In this document: piece by piece, positions 1 to 6,448 of the stretch
Layout of the letters: the number at the start of each line of letters is the position of its first letter
How positions within the stretch are numbered: position 1 is the first letter of the stretch
From: Bacteroidota bacterium
GTDB taxonomy: Bacteria; Bacteroidota; Bacteroidia; Chitinophagales; LD1
Direction of reading: 5' to 3'
NCBI GenBank assembly: GCA_018267435.1
Contig: JAFDYM010000356.1
Span: 1-8,395, forward strand
DNA length: 8,395 nucleotides
Position numbers and translations under genes: made by a program
The notes under the pieces: model-generated
What the model was told of the DNA's origin: nothing
What the model saw: the letters and a program-made list of their open reading frames with translations, nothing else
The model's database searches: none

Positions 1-667
1 GGAATGAGCGTGTTTGCTTGCCATCGCCCCATATTTCAATGCTTTCGCCATCTTTAGCGCGGGCTACCTTGCGGCTAAGTGCCGCAGGAGCCTTTTCCTT
101 ACCATTATCCCAAGCACCTAGTGGACCAAATATGTTATGGAAACGAGCGATACGTACTTGTAGCCCATGATTGCGCATATAAGCTAGGAACAAGCGCTCG
201 CTGAACAATTTCTCCCAACCATATTCGCTATCTGGGTTAGCAGGATAAGCAGAGTCTTCCGAGCACTCTGGGTTGTTTGGATCAAGCTGGTTATGTTCAG
301 GGTACATACATGCCGATGAAGAGTAGAACACCCTGCCTACGCCCTTTTTGTGCGCTATATCTGCCACATTAAGGTTAATGGTGGCCGAGTTGTGCATTAC
401 ATTGGCATCGTTCTCGCCTGTAAAAATGTACCCAGCACCGCCCATATCGGCTGCTAATTGGTATATATGGTCTATATTGTTATCTATTACTTGCTCAACC
501 ACACGTGGATCGCGCAAATCTCCTACAACAAATTCATCTGCATCTGTTGGGGCATAAATAGGTTTCTTCAAATCAACACCACGAACCCAAAACCCTTCTT
601 TCTTCAACCTTGTAACCAAGTGGCTACCTATAAAACCGCCTGCGCCTAGTACCAATGCTCTTTTCAT
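1..667 (-). CDS. GDP-mannose 3,5-epimerase (N-terminal 222 codons; continues past left edge)
   Basis: Extended-SDR sugar-nucleotide epimerase, cytosolic, expected to convert GDP-D-mannose to GDP-L-galactose (and GDP-L-gulose) using tightly bound NAD. My translation starts at the ATG at 667 and stays open to the left edge. Visible: Rossmann glycine motif GAGGFIG (residues 8-14), D32 at the end of the second strand, the motif AADMGGAGYI (72-81) diagnostic of this enzyme, SSSAC with C120, YGWEK with catalytic Y149 and K153, RFHNIFGP (175-182), and GKEKAP with K192. The spacings C120-Y149 (29) and Y149-K192 (43) equal those of the plant enzyme's C145, Y174 and K217, so the epimerisation acid/base pair appears intact. 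The C-terminal substrate-binding part is outside the window. It is the last gene seen on the minus strand, 85 bases after the preceding glycosyltransferase, so it may have its own promoter. Alternative: another NAD-dependent epimerase/dehydratase, less likely given the motif set. Confidence 0.88.
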   Translation of the reverse strand, partial: MKRALVLGAGGFIGSHLVTRLKKEGFWVRGVDLKKPIYAPTDADEFVVGDLRDPRVVEQVIDNNIDHIYQLAADMGGAGYIFTGENDANVMHNSATINLNVADIAHKKGVGRVFYSSSACMYPEHNQLDPNNPECSEDSAYPANPDSEYGWEKLFSERLFLAYMRNHGLQVRIARFHNIFGPLGAWDNGKEKAPAALSRKVARAKDGESIEIWGDGKQTRSF

Positions 668-752
668 GTGTATTTATTGCTTTATGCCTAATTATTAAGG
701 CCGTGAAATAAACCTTTTCTTTTTATAAAATCAATAAGCTGTAGTCAAGTTT

Positions 753-1703
753 TTATTTGTATTTACCTATCAACTTTCTAGTTCTGTATAATATACTATC
801 TCTTACTTTTTGCAGCAGCGGCTGTTTTTTAGGTAACAAGTATGGATGTATAGCATAAAAACACTGCTGGTCGAACCTAGTATCGGCAAATACAAAGGCT
901 GGGTGCACCAAATCTTTTTCAATCGCTTCCGTATCTACTTTATACAGGCTTCTAATTATGTTGGGGTTATCGCCAAAGTGCACTCCAGAGTTTAAGCCTA
1001 CGTTTTCAACCAAGTTAACCCTAGGCACTATCACCAATCCGTTTTGCGATAATATATTAAATAGCCATTGGTAGTCCCAAGTGTTATGCCCACTATAATG
1101 CACCGATTCATTTGTTTGCAATGTATACCTTGCCATTGGTACATCGTTCAAGGTTCTTTCTAGTACAGCTTCTTTTACAGCCCTATCAAAGTTTTCTTTG
1201 CCTAGGTTGCGTTGCTGCCATGCCCGCCTCCAGCTTGCCCAGCCCCATTCTTTAAAAAACCTAGAAAACAAATACGACTCATTAATAGATGTAGTACCCA
1301 TAGGGTTCCTTCCACATATAGCATATATGCGTTTGTCTTGTCTATACTTTTCCAGCAGCTGTATGCAAAAGCTGTAAAAAGATGGGTTTGGTACACAATC
1401 GTCTTCTAAAATTATACCTTCCTCTTCGTTTTCAAAAAACCAATCTATAGCTCCCGAAACACCAAGCATGCACCCTAGGTTTTTCTCTCTGTAAAGGGTT
1501 TTAACGGTACATGGCCAGCTTACGTTACTTACTATTTCTCGCACCTTGGCGCAGTTTTCTATATCATCGGGTCTATCAGGCCTTGGTCCATCGGCAGCTA
1601 TATATAGCTGTGCGGGCTGTATGTTTCTAATAGCATTAAACACCTGCTGGGTTTCAGCCGGCCTGTTGAATACAATAAGCAATATAGGGGTGTGCGCTGC
1701 CAT
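753..1703 (-). CDS. GT-A fold glycosyltransferase, HlpA-like group
   Basis: Putative nucleotide-sugar glycosyltransferase acting on the cytoplasmic side in glycan assembly; donor and acceptor unknown. In 316-residue numbering from the ATG at 1703: TPILLIVFNRP at about 5-15 is the nucleotide-binding strand, AADGPRP about 37-43, IILEDDC about 97-103 carries the DxD-type metal motif (E-D-D), followed by WGWASWRRAW about 153-162 and WDYQW 209-213, then NLVENVG about 230-236. This arrangement is what I recall from proteins labelled hemolytic protein HlpA-like or nucleotide-diphospho-sugar transferase; the HlpA name is historical and no haemolysin role is implied. A TTG two codons upstream (1709) could also serve as start; I chose the ATG. 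It lies 15 bases after the GT11 gene, so probably the same operon. The lysine/arginine-rich C-terminus suggests peripheral membrane contact (inference). There is no signal peptide or membrane segment. Confidence 0.8.
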   Translation of the reverse strand: MAAHTPILLIVFNRPAETQQVFNAIRNIQPAQLYIAADGPRPDRPDDIENCAKVREIVSNVSWPCTVKTLYREKNLGCMLGVSGAIDWFFENEEEGIILEDDCVPNPSFYSFCIQLLEKYRQDKRIYAICGRNPMGTTSINESYLFSRFFKEWGWASWRRAWQQRNLGKENFDRAVKEAVLERTLNDVPMARYTLQTNESVHYSGHNTWDYQWLFNILSQNGLVIVPRVNLVENVGLNSGVHFGDNPNIIRSLYKVDTEAIEKDLVHPAFVFADTRFDQQCFYAIHPYLLPKKQPLLQKVRDSILYRTRKLIGKYK

Positions 1704-1718
1704 TATCAATTCACTACT

Positions 1719-2525
1719 TTAGTTAACTACCTGCCACATGTTTATTTCGCTTGCTGGTGGCGCAATACGTGGTATTATACCCCAGTTGGCTGGCGTAAAA
1801 ACCCTTTTCCCTTCTTTCGCATTCAAATATGCAGCCATCCACGAGTACGAACTACTGGCCGAAATTACTATATCTGCATTAAGCAGTACTTGATAATCTG
1901 TTATGGCATCTCTTTCCTCTATCAAAACGTTTGGCATATGGCCATATTTTTGCTTTACATAAGCTGTGTCATCGGTAGCAAAAAGTATTTTATAATCTTG
2001 TAGGTTAGGAATAAGATTAAAGCATTTTTGATAGTATTCATCCGAAAGGGTAGCATTTACTGGGCGGCCCAGGTCTATATGCAGTGTTAGCAAATCTGTT
2101 CTTCGTATATGTACCGCTATAGTTTTGTTTTGCCTATACACATCTCCATACCTTGCATTGAATGCTGCCGCATACTCAGGTTTTAATGACAGTTCGTTGC
2201 GAATAAGCTTTATACAGTGGGCAAAGTATTTTTCATCCTGATAAAACCCTTTATAGTATACCAGTGGCCCTTGTGCTTGGCTATAGCTTAGCTCATTAGC
2301 CTGCTTAAACAGGCTTGGCATCCATTGGTAAACCTTACTAAGCAATGAGTTTTGTTTACTGCTATAACTGCGTATTTGAAAGTGGTGTGGCAGCAAAAAG
2401 TTATATTTTATCTGGTCTACAAAAAATAGGCCGCCACGTTTCTTTGCATCGGCTAATGCAAATGCATACTGAAACATGTGGTTTCCCATCCTACCATCTA
2501 AAAACACCCCTCTTGCAATCATCAT
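1719..2525 (-). CDS. GT11 family glycosyltransferase (alpha-1,2-fucosyltransferase type)
   Basis: Expected to transfer a 6-deoxy-L-sugar, normally L-fucose from GDP-L-fucose, in alpha-1,2 linkage onto a glycan in the cytoplasm. At 268 residues it is near the short end of the bacterial family. Visible: the N-terminal motif GRMGNHMFQYAFAL (11-24), a variant of the usual GGLGNQMFQYAF; YYKGFYQDEKYF (90-101); the nucleotide-binding signature HIRRTD (139-144), matching the family HxRRxD; FATDD (182-186); and ISASSSYSWMAAYL (221-234), matching the family's ISxSSFSWWAAWL block. Two tandem ATG codons start the gene; I use the first, about 10 bases after an AGGA. It sits 12 bases after the DUF6492 gene and 15 bases before the next glycosyltransferase. 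Because a GDP-mannose 3,5-epimerase is nearby and no GDP-fucose pathway gene is visible, L-galactose is a possible alternative donor sugar (inference). Confidence 0.88.
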   Translation of the reverse strand: MMIARGVFLDGRMGNHMFQYAFALADAKKRGGLFFVDQIKYNFLLPHHFQIRSYSSKQNSLLSKVYQWMPSLFKQANELSYSQAQGPLVYYKGFYQDEKYFAHCIKLIRNELSLKPEYAAAFNARYGDVYRQNKTIAVHIRRTDLLTLHIDLGRPVNATLSDEYYQKCFNLIPNLQDYKILFATDDTAYVKQKYGHMPNVLIEERDAITDYQVLLNADIVISASSSYSWMAAYLNAKEGKRVFTPANWGIIPRIAPPASEINMWQVVN

Positions 2526-2537
2526 CTTATAGTTTTC

Positions 2538-3461
2538 CTAATTATTGTATGCATGAAAAGATATACTGCGCCACTTATCACTTCTTTCTAACAGAGGTAA
2601 CTTGGCCAATTCCTCAATTTTGCACGACTTATTGAACCAATACCTAATACTATATTTTTGTGGCGCTTTAGCAATACAAAAGTTGGCATAAGTTTCGTAC
2701 TCTGAAAAATTAGATTGGTCCGTTATGCTCAGTTTAAGGTCTATAATTGCATGTTCTACGCTTTTTGCCGTATGTGTTTCTATATGCTCTTTAAGGTTTT
2801 GCAGCATTTGCTTGCTAAAAAGCATGTAGTGCGAGACAAACGATATAGGCATAGTATGTGTAAGACCCGTTAGCATTTCGTACGCTCTATAATATGGAGT
2901 ATGGTACTCATCGGCAAAGTCGAAAAAGTATTTGCCTCCATTCTCAAATACTATATCTTTTACAAAAACAGTATCTGCATCAAGCACTAAATGGTGCGTG
3001 CAGCTACCGACTTTGATAAAATTAAACTTTAGCAACTGCTGATATATCCAGCCGCTGCGATTTACACCATTTACCACAAAATCTATTTCGGCTTTGCTTG
3101 TGTTACATACATCTATCTCATTTACAAATTCGCATTGAGCTGCTTGTGCGCAAGCACGTATAGCCGGGGTGTTTGGCGCCACTATATATATATTTCCTAT
3201 AGGGTGTTTAATGTACTTACGTGCGGCTTCTATTACATAAGGCAATGCCATAAGGTCTTTCTCTATAGCGGGTATTATTATATCTATGGGTAAAGTACTG
3301 GTGGCTATAGGTTCTATCCAGGCTTGGTAGGTGTCATATTCTTTTAAGAATAACTGAAAATAAAACGCCCTGTTTTGCTTCCATACTTTTGCTGAGCGCA
3401 ATATAAGCAGGTTACCTATCCAGGCTTTATATTTTTGAAGTGTTCTTCTTATACCAAGCAT
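2538..3461 (-). CDS. DUF6492-type putative glycosyltransferase
   Basis: Putative GT-A-like glycosyltransferase of a family without a characterised member that I know of; substrate unknown. Residues 58-70 (LPIDIIIPAIEKD) begin the Rossmann-like core, IYIVAPN (91-97) is the second strand, GVNRSGWIYQQLLKF (132-146) is a conserved block, HLVLDADTVF (157-166) contains the D161-x-D163 metal/nucleotide motif, then DFADEYHTPYY (181-191), SFVSHYMLF (207-215) and FSEYETYANF (252-261). These blocks in this order are typical of DUF6492 proteins in polysaccharide loci. About 55 N-terminal residues, basic and aromatic, precede the core and may contact the membrane or a partner. At 307 residues it is a usual length. 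The ATG at 3461 lies 6 bases after the FkbM stop, and its own TAG is 12 bases before the GT11 start, so it is inside the operon. The glycosyltransferase role is an inference from fold-type motifs and context. Confidence 0.75.
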   Translation of the reverse strand: MLGIRRTLQKYKAWIGNLLILRSAKVWKQNRAFYFQLFLKEYDTYQAWIEPIATSTLPIDIIIPAIEKDLMALPYVIEAARKYIKHPIGNIYIVAPNTPAIRACAQAAQCEFVNEIDVCNTSKAEIDFVVNGVNRSGWIYQQLLKFNFIKVGSCTHHLVLDADTVFVKDIVFENGGKYFFDFADEYHTPYYRAYEMLTGLTHTMPISFVSHYMLFSKQMLQNLKEHIETHTAKSVEHAIIDLKLSITDQSNFSEYETYANFCIAKAPQKYSIRYWFNKSCKIEELAKLPLLERSDKWRSISFHAYNN

Positions 3462-3467
3462 ACTATT

Positions 3468-4259
3468 TTATAATGAGAGGACTTTGTAGTGATATAATAA
3501 ATACAGCGCACGATTAGTTATATAATATTTCAAACGCTTCAATAAACCCATTTTTGCAGTATTTATAAAGATGGCATCGCCTGCTTTATTTTTGTGAAAG
3601 CTAGTAAATGAGGCTAGTTTAAATCCTCTATCGTTCAAGAATTTCTTAAGGTCCCAAAACAGTGGCTGGCCTTCATATATTGCCATAAATTCAACCTCGG
3701 TATGTATTATGTGTACATCGCTCAGTTTTTCTTTTAAGCCCTTCACTGCATTCAGTTCGCTGCCTTGAATATCCATCCACAGTAAATCTATTTTATCAAA
3801 GTTATGCTGGGGCAGTTCTTCATGCAAAGTAGTGCAAGGTACGGTTATCTCTTTTTGAACATATTTTTCCAATTCGTACTCGACAGATGCCTTATACAAT
3901 GATGACGCACCAGGGTTGCCATCTTCCCAGTCTGTGATAGTTTTTTCGGGATCTATCTGAAAAAAACTTACAGTGCCCGATGTGTCAGAAACGGCTTTTT
4001 CTACCAGCTTAATATTAGCAAACCTGCTAACCCTTGCCCTACACTCTTCAAGTTTACTGGGGTTGCATTCAAAGCTAAGTATGTTAGCCTTGGGAAAGTA
4101 TTTGTTAAGCCATAATGTTTCTTTACAATCGCGCGCGCCTAGCTCTACAATATGGCTTACGTTTGCAATGCCAAAAGTACTACCCATAAACTTTACCAAG
4201 TTTATCATGTTTTGCTCAGGGCGGGTATCGGTCATTAGTTTACTTTTTTTGTTTGCCAT
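3468..4259 (-). CDS. FkbM family SAM-dependent O-methyltransferase
   Basis: Class I methyltransferase expected to O-methylate a sugar of the exported glycan in the cytoplasm. Visible in 263-residue numbering: SAM-binding motif I IVELGARDCKET (37-48), acidic FEC with E64 at the end of strand 2 for the SAM ribose, a glycine-containing segment about 115-120, LLWMDIQGSELNAVKG (159-174), the hallmark motif (usually KIDVQGxE) of the FkbM C-terminal domain, and HTEVEF then YEGQPLFWDLKKFL (186-208). The basic, aromatic tail (about 240-263) may be a membrane-proximal helix. The ATG at 4259 overlaps wzt by 25 bases. An internal ATG at 4235 forms a TAATG stop-start with wzt and would give 255 residues with all motifs kept, so the true start is undecided. 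The overlap implies translational coupling with the exporter ATPase, fitting a role in modifying the exported glycan, possibly its non-reducing end (inference). Confidence 0.87.
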   Translation of the reverse strand: MANKKSKLMTDTRPEQNMINLVKFMGSTFGIANVSHIVELGARDCKETLWLNKYFPKANILSFECNPSKLEECRARVSRFANIKLVEKAVSDTSGTVSFFQIDPEKTITDWEDGNPGASSLYKASVEYELEKYVQKEITVPCTTLHEELPQHNFDKIDLLWMDIQGSELNAVKGLKEKLSDVHIIHTEVEFMAIYEGQPLFWDLKKFLNDRGFKLASFTSFHKNKAGDAIFINTAKMGLLKRLKYYITNRALYLLYHYKVLSL

Positions 4260-5470
4260 TCTATCAAGGGTCTCATATATCCATGCATCTGGCCCTTGTA
4301 ATCGCCTCTTGTTATAGCCGTTATATCGTCATATACTTCAAAGTTTATATCGGCTGTTAAATGTATTCTAGTTGGGTTGTGCGTGGTTAGTGCTATGGTT
4401 AGCTTATAACCAATATCGTTTAGTAAATTACGAGGAAACCAAGCTATGGCCTTATACCTTCCTGGCTTAACATACTCTGTAATATTTGTATTCAAGGCTT
4501 GAAAAACCTTTTCCCCATCCTGAGTAGAAAGCAGAAAATTAGGGCCAGGTTTAAACCCTTCTTTTAATATTTCATAATCCATTTCTACACCAAACGTGTC
4601 TGATACCGTTATCATTTCAACGTCTTCATGTTTTTCATTAATAAGTCTTGCGCTTATCAACTTCGTATATTCATCACCAATAAGTTGCTGACCGGGTTGT
4701 ATTTTATAGTTAAACGAAGTGTAGCTGCTTAAATAGCTCTTAACCACATCACTTGTTTCTCCCATCATACCTACCACTCCGTTTTTTAAGTAAACGGTGC
4801 GGGTACATAAGCTATTTATAGCACTCATGTTATGGCTTACAAAAAGTACCGTACGCCCCCCTTCAGATACATCTTTCATTTTGCCAAGGCATTTCTTTTG
4901 AAACTCAACATCACCTACGGCCAACACTTCATCAAGAATCAATATCTCTGGCTCGAGGTGTGCCGCTACGGCAAATGCTAATCGCACATACATACCCGAT
5001 GAATATCTTTTTACAGGGGTGTCAATATACTTGGATATACCAGCAAACTCTATAATTTCATCCAGTTTGCGCTGTATTTCAGCTTTCTTCATGCCTAATA
5101 TAGCGCCATTTAGAAATATATTGTCTCTACCGCTAAGGTCCGGATGAAACCCTGTGCCAACTTCAAGTAGGCTAGCTATACGGCCTTTGGCATTTACACT
5201 ACCTACAGTAGGCGATGTTACCCTTGAAAGTATTTTTAGCAAGGTGCTTTTACCAGCGCCATTTCGGCCTATTATTCCTAGCACTTCACCTTTTTTTACA
5301 TCAAATGTTACTCCCTTTAAGGCCCAATACTGTTCGTCGCTATCAACTACTTGGTGCTTAGCTTTGTTGCTTACAAAAAGTTCCTTTATGTCCGTAATTA
5401 AGGTATTGCCCCCTATGCTGCCTAGGTCATATCTTTTCTTTACGTCATTTACTTCTATTACCGTTTCCAT
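4235..5470 (-). CDS. wzt: Polysaccharide ABC exporter ATPase, Wzt type with C-terminal carbohydrate-binding-type domain
   Basis: ATPase subunit powering export of a lipid-linked polysaccharide through its partner permease. The nucleotide-binding domain spans about residues 1-250: Walker A GRNGAGKST (68-76), the LLEVGTGFHPDLSGRDNI segment (101-118) typical of the Wzt/TagH group, signature YSSGM (156-160), Walker B LILDE (177-181), and the switch histidine H213 in VSHN. All catalytic residues are present. Residues about 260-405 form an extra domain resembling Wzt C-terminal domains that bind the end of the O-antigen in O8/O9a-type systems; it has the NLLNDIGY block (348-355) and ends with GYMRPLIEW (397-405). 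The 411-residue length fits Wzt with this extension rather than the shorter, about 250-residue, KpsT type. The ATG at 5470 is 6 bases after the wzm stop with no clear Shine-Dalgarno. The 3' end overlaps fkbM by 25 bases. Confidence 0.93.
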   Translation of the reverse strand: METVIEVNDVKKRYDLGSIGGNTLITDIKELFVSNKAKHQVVDSDEQYWALKGVTFDVKKGEVLGIIGRNGAGKSTLLKILSRVTSPTVGSVNAKGRIASLLEVGTGFHPDLSGRDNIFLNGAILGMKKAEIQRKLDEIIEFAGISKYIDTPVKRYSSGMYVRLAFAVAAHLEPEILILDEVLAVGDVEFQKKCLGKMKDVSEGGRTVLFVSHNMSAINSLCTRTVYLKNGVVGMMGETSDVVKSYLSSYTSFNYKIQPGQQLIGDEYTKLISARLINEKHEDVEMITVSDTFGVEMDYEILKEGFKPGPNFLLSTQDGEKVFQALNTNITEYVKPGRYKAIAWFPRNLLNDIGYKLTIALTTHNPTRIHLTADINFEVYDDITAITRGDYKGQMHGYMRPLIEWQTKKVN

Positions 5471-5476
5471 AGCAGC

Positions 5477-6331
5477 TTATATAGTGTCTATAAAGGTTTT
5501 TTCGGTTCTGTTGAAGGTTACAATAGCAACAAACAGCAGTATAAAGGTTGTGGCAAGGCTTATTGTAATATATGTTGTGCTTATCTCTCCTACGCCAGTT
5601 ATTGAATATCTAAACATTTCGATAAAAGGAGCTACCGGGTTAAGCATAAGTATGCTTTTTACCATGGGGTCCTGTATTTGCTGAATAGTATATATAACCG
5701 GCGATAAGTACATAAACAACTGTATGCCGAATGTAAGTAGATAGATAAAATCTCGGTACCTAACGGTTACCGAAGATATAATCATGCCCATAGCTACGCC
5801 CTGCAAGGCTAATGCCAACAATATAAAAGGCGTAAGCAGCAATAGCGGGCTAATGTGTAAGGGGTAATTACCTACAACGTATGTACCAAGTGCTATAAGT
5901 GCCAAAAAAAAACCTTGGAAGGCAAACCCTATGATGGCTGAAATAATATATGATATAGGGGCAACCAACCTAGGGAAATATACCTTGCCGAATACACTGG
6001 CATTGTTTACAAATACCGATGAAGACTTGCTAAGTATGCCGGCAAAAAAATTCCAGATAACAATAGCAGACATATAATACACTATAGGGGCTACATCTGT
6101 AGCTATATTTATTTTGGCAATTTTCGAAAATGCTATAACAAAAGTAACGCTGGTAAGCACGGGTTGTATAAGGTGCCAAAGCGGGCCAAGTGCTGTTTGG
6201 CGGTAAGTAGTTACAAAATCTCGCTTTACTAATATAAGTATAAGGTCCTTGTAATCTAAAAGCTCTTTAAGGTTTAACTTAAACAGACTAACGCGCGGGG
6301 TTATTTCAATACTCCAATGCTCTTTTTTCAT
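5477..6331 (-). CDS. wzm: Polysaccharide ABC exporter permease, Wzm type
   Basis: Inner-membrane permease of the ABC-2 group that, with the ATPase encoded immediately downstream, moves a lipid-linked glycan across the inner membrane. The protein is 284 residues, normal for Wzm. After an amphipathic cytoplasmic N-terminus comes KRDFVTTYRQTALGPLW (36-52), the gate-helix motif of the family (often RDLKVRYRQTxLGxLW). About six membrane segments follow, roughly 54-70, 83-101, 122-150, 163-186, 197-215 and 252-273. Other family blocks are VYFPR (117-121), the cytoplasmic coupling motif RYRDF (191-195), YLSPVIY (208-214), NPVAPFIEMFR (231-241) and a C-terminal RTEKTFIDTI. The start is the ATG at 6331, preceded by a 117-base gap with three inverted repeats. 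The stop is 6 bases before wzt, so the two are almost certainly co-translated. Confidence 0.92.
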   Translation of the reverse strand: MKKEHWSIEITPRVSLFKLNLKELLDYKDLILILVKRDFVTTYRQTALGPLWHLIQPVLTSVTFVIAFSKIAKINIATDVAPIVYYMSAIVIWNFFAGILSKSSSVFVNNASVFGKVYFPRLVAPISYIISAIIGFAFQGFFLALIALGTYVVGNYPLHISPLLLLTPFILLALALQGVAMGMIISSVTVRYRDFIYLLTFGIQLFMYLSPVIYTIQQIQDPMVKSILMLNPVAPFIEMFRYSITGVGEISTTYITISLATTFILLFVAIVTFNRTEKTFIDTI

Positions 6332-6357
6332 CTATATAGTATGCCCTTATTGGTTTT

Positions 6358-6378
6358 TGGGGCTATTTTTAAGCCCCA
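6358..6378 (-). other. Stem-loop 3 upstream of wzm
   Basis: Perfect 7-pair inverted repeat TGGGGCT (6358-6364) and AGCCCCA (6372-6378) with a seven-base loop, the most stable of the three repeats here, ending 26 bases before the wzm ATG. On the minus-strand transcript it is followed by A-rich sequence, not a U-run, so it does not look like an intrinsic terminator for the wzy-like gene. A leader-RNA structure or processing site affecting wzm expression is more plausible (inference). Confidence 0.5.
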
Positions 6379-6395
6379 TACTTCTTTGCAAGTAT
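6378..6395 (-). other. Stem-loop 2 in the wzy-wzm gap
   Basis: Perfect 6-base inverted repeat ATACTT (6378-6383) and AAGTAT (6390-6395) around a six-base loop. It directly abuts stem-loop 3, sharing base 6378, so the two cannot both use that base. The AT-rich stem is weak on its own; it is listed because it forms part of a tandem series of three. Confidence 0.35.
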
Positions 6396-6402
6396 CAACA
6401 AT

Positions 6403-6424
6403 ATTCCTGTAAAATACAAGGAAT
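6403..6424 (-). other. Stem-loop 1 in the wzy-wzm gap
   Basis: Inverted repeat about 25 bases after the wzy-like stop. Arms ATTCC (6403-6407) and GGAAT (6420-6424) enclose TGTA (6408-6411) and TACA (6415-6418), giving 9 pairs with one bulged base (6419) and a three-base loop. On the minus-strand transcript it is followed by AUUGUUG rather than an uninterrupted U-run, so it is at best a weak terminator. It could instead stabilise the 3' end of the wzy-like message. Confidence 0.45.
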
Positions 6425-6448
6425 TAGGCGCTACAAGCCCTATGTATG

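Noticed and set aside
348..557. Plus-strand open frame of 69 codons, and the overlapping one at 458-649
   Set aside because: Both are antisense to the epimerase coding sequence, which carries the full motif set of its family.
686..701. Inverted repeat GCCT...AGGC in the 85-base gap before the epimerase, considered as a terminator
   Set aside because: Only four terminal pairs form before a mismatch, and no U-run follows on the minus-strand transcript.
722..748. TTGACT (748-743) and TATAAA (727-722) on the minus strand, considered as an epimerase promoter
   Set aside because: The spacer is 15 bases, shorter than the usual 17, and the pattern is the sigma-70 type rather than the Bacteroidota TTG/TAnnTTTG type. 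AT-rich sequence makes a chance match likely, although the 85-base gap leaves room for a promoter.
1704..1709. TTG start two codons upstream for the HlpA-like glycosyltransferase
   Set aside because: An ATG lies at 1703 and the family core begins only a few residues later, so the rarer start codon is not needed.
3183..3194. Alternating TA run, considered as a microsatellite
   Set aside because: It encodes Ile-Tyr-Ile codons inside the DUF6492 gene, is very short, and sits in a conserved strand of the protein.
3973..4317. Plus-strand open frame of 114 codons over fkbM and the wzt 3' end
   Set aside because: It is antisense to two coupled genes and has no motif; a shadow of the minus-strand coding pattern.
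5154..5684. Open frame of 176 codons on the plus strand
   Set aside because: It runs antisense across the wzt/wzm junction, both of which have complete, motif-rich coding sequences. Its product is low-complexity Ser/Thr/Val/Ile-rich with no recognisable motif.
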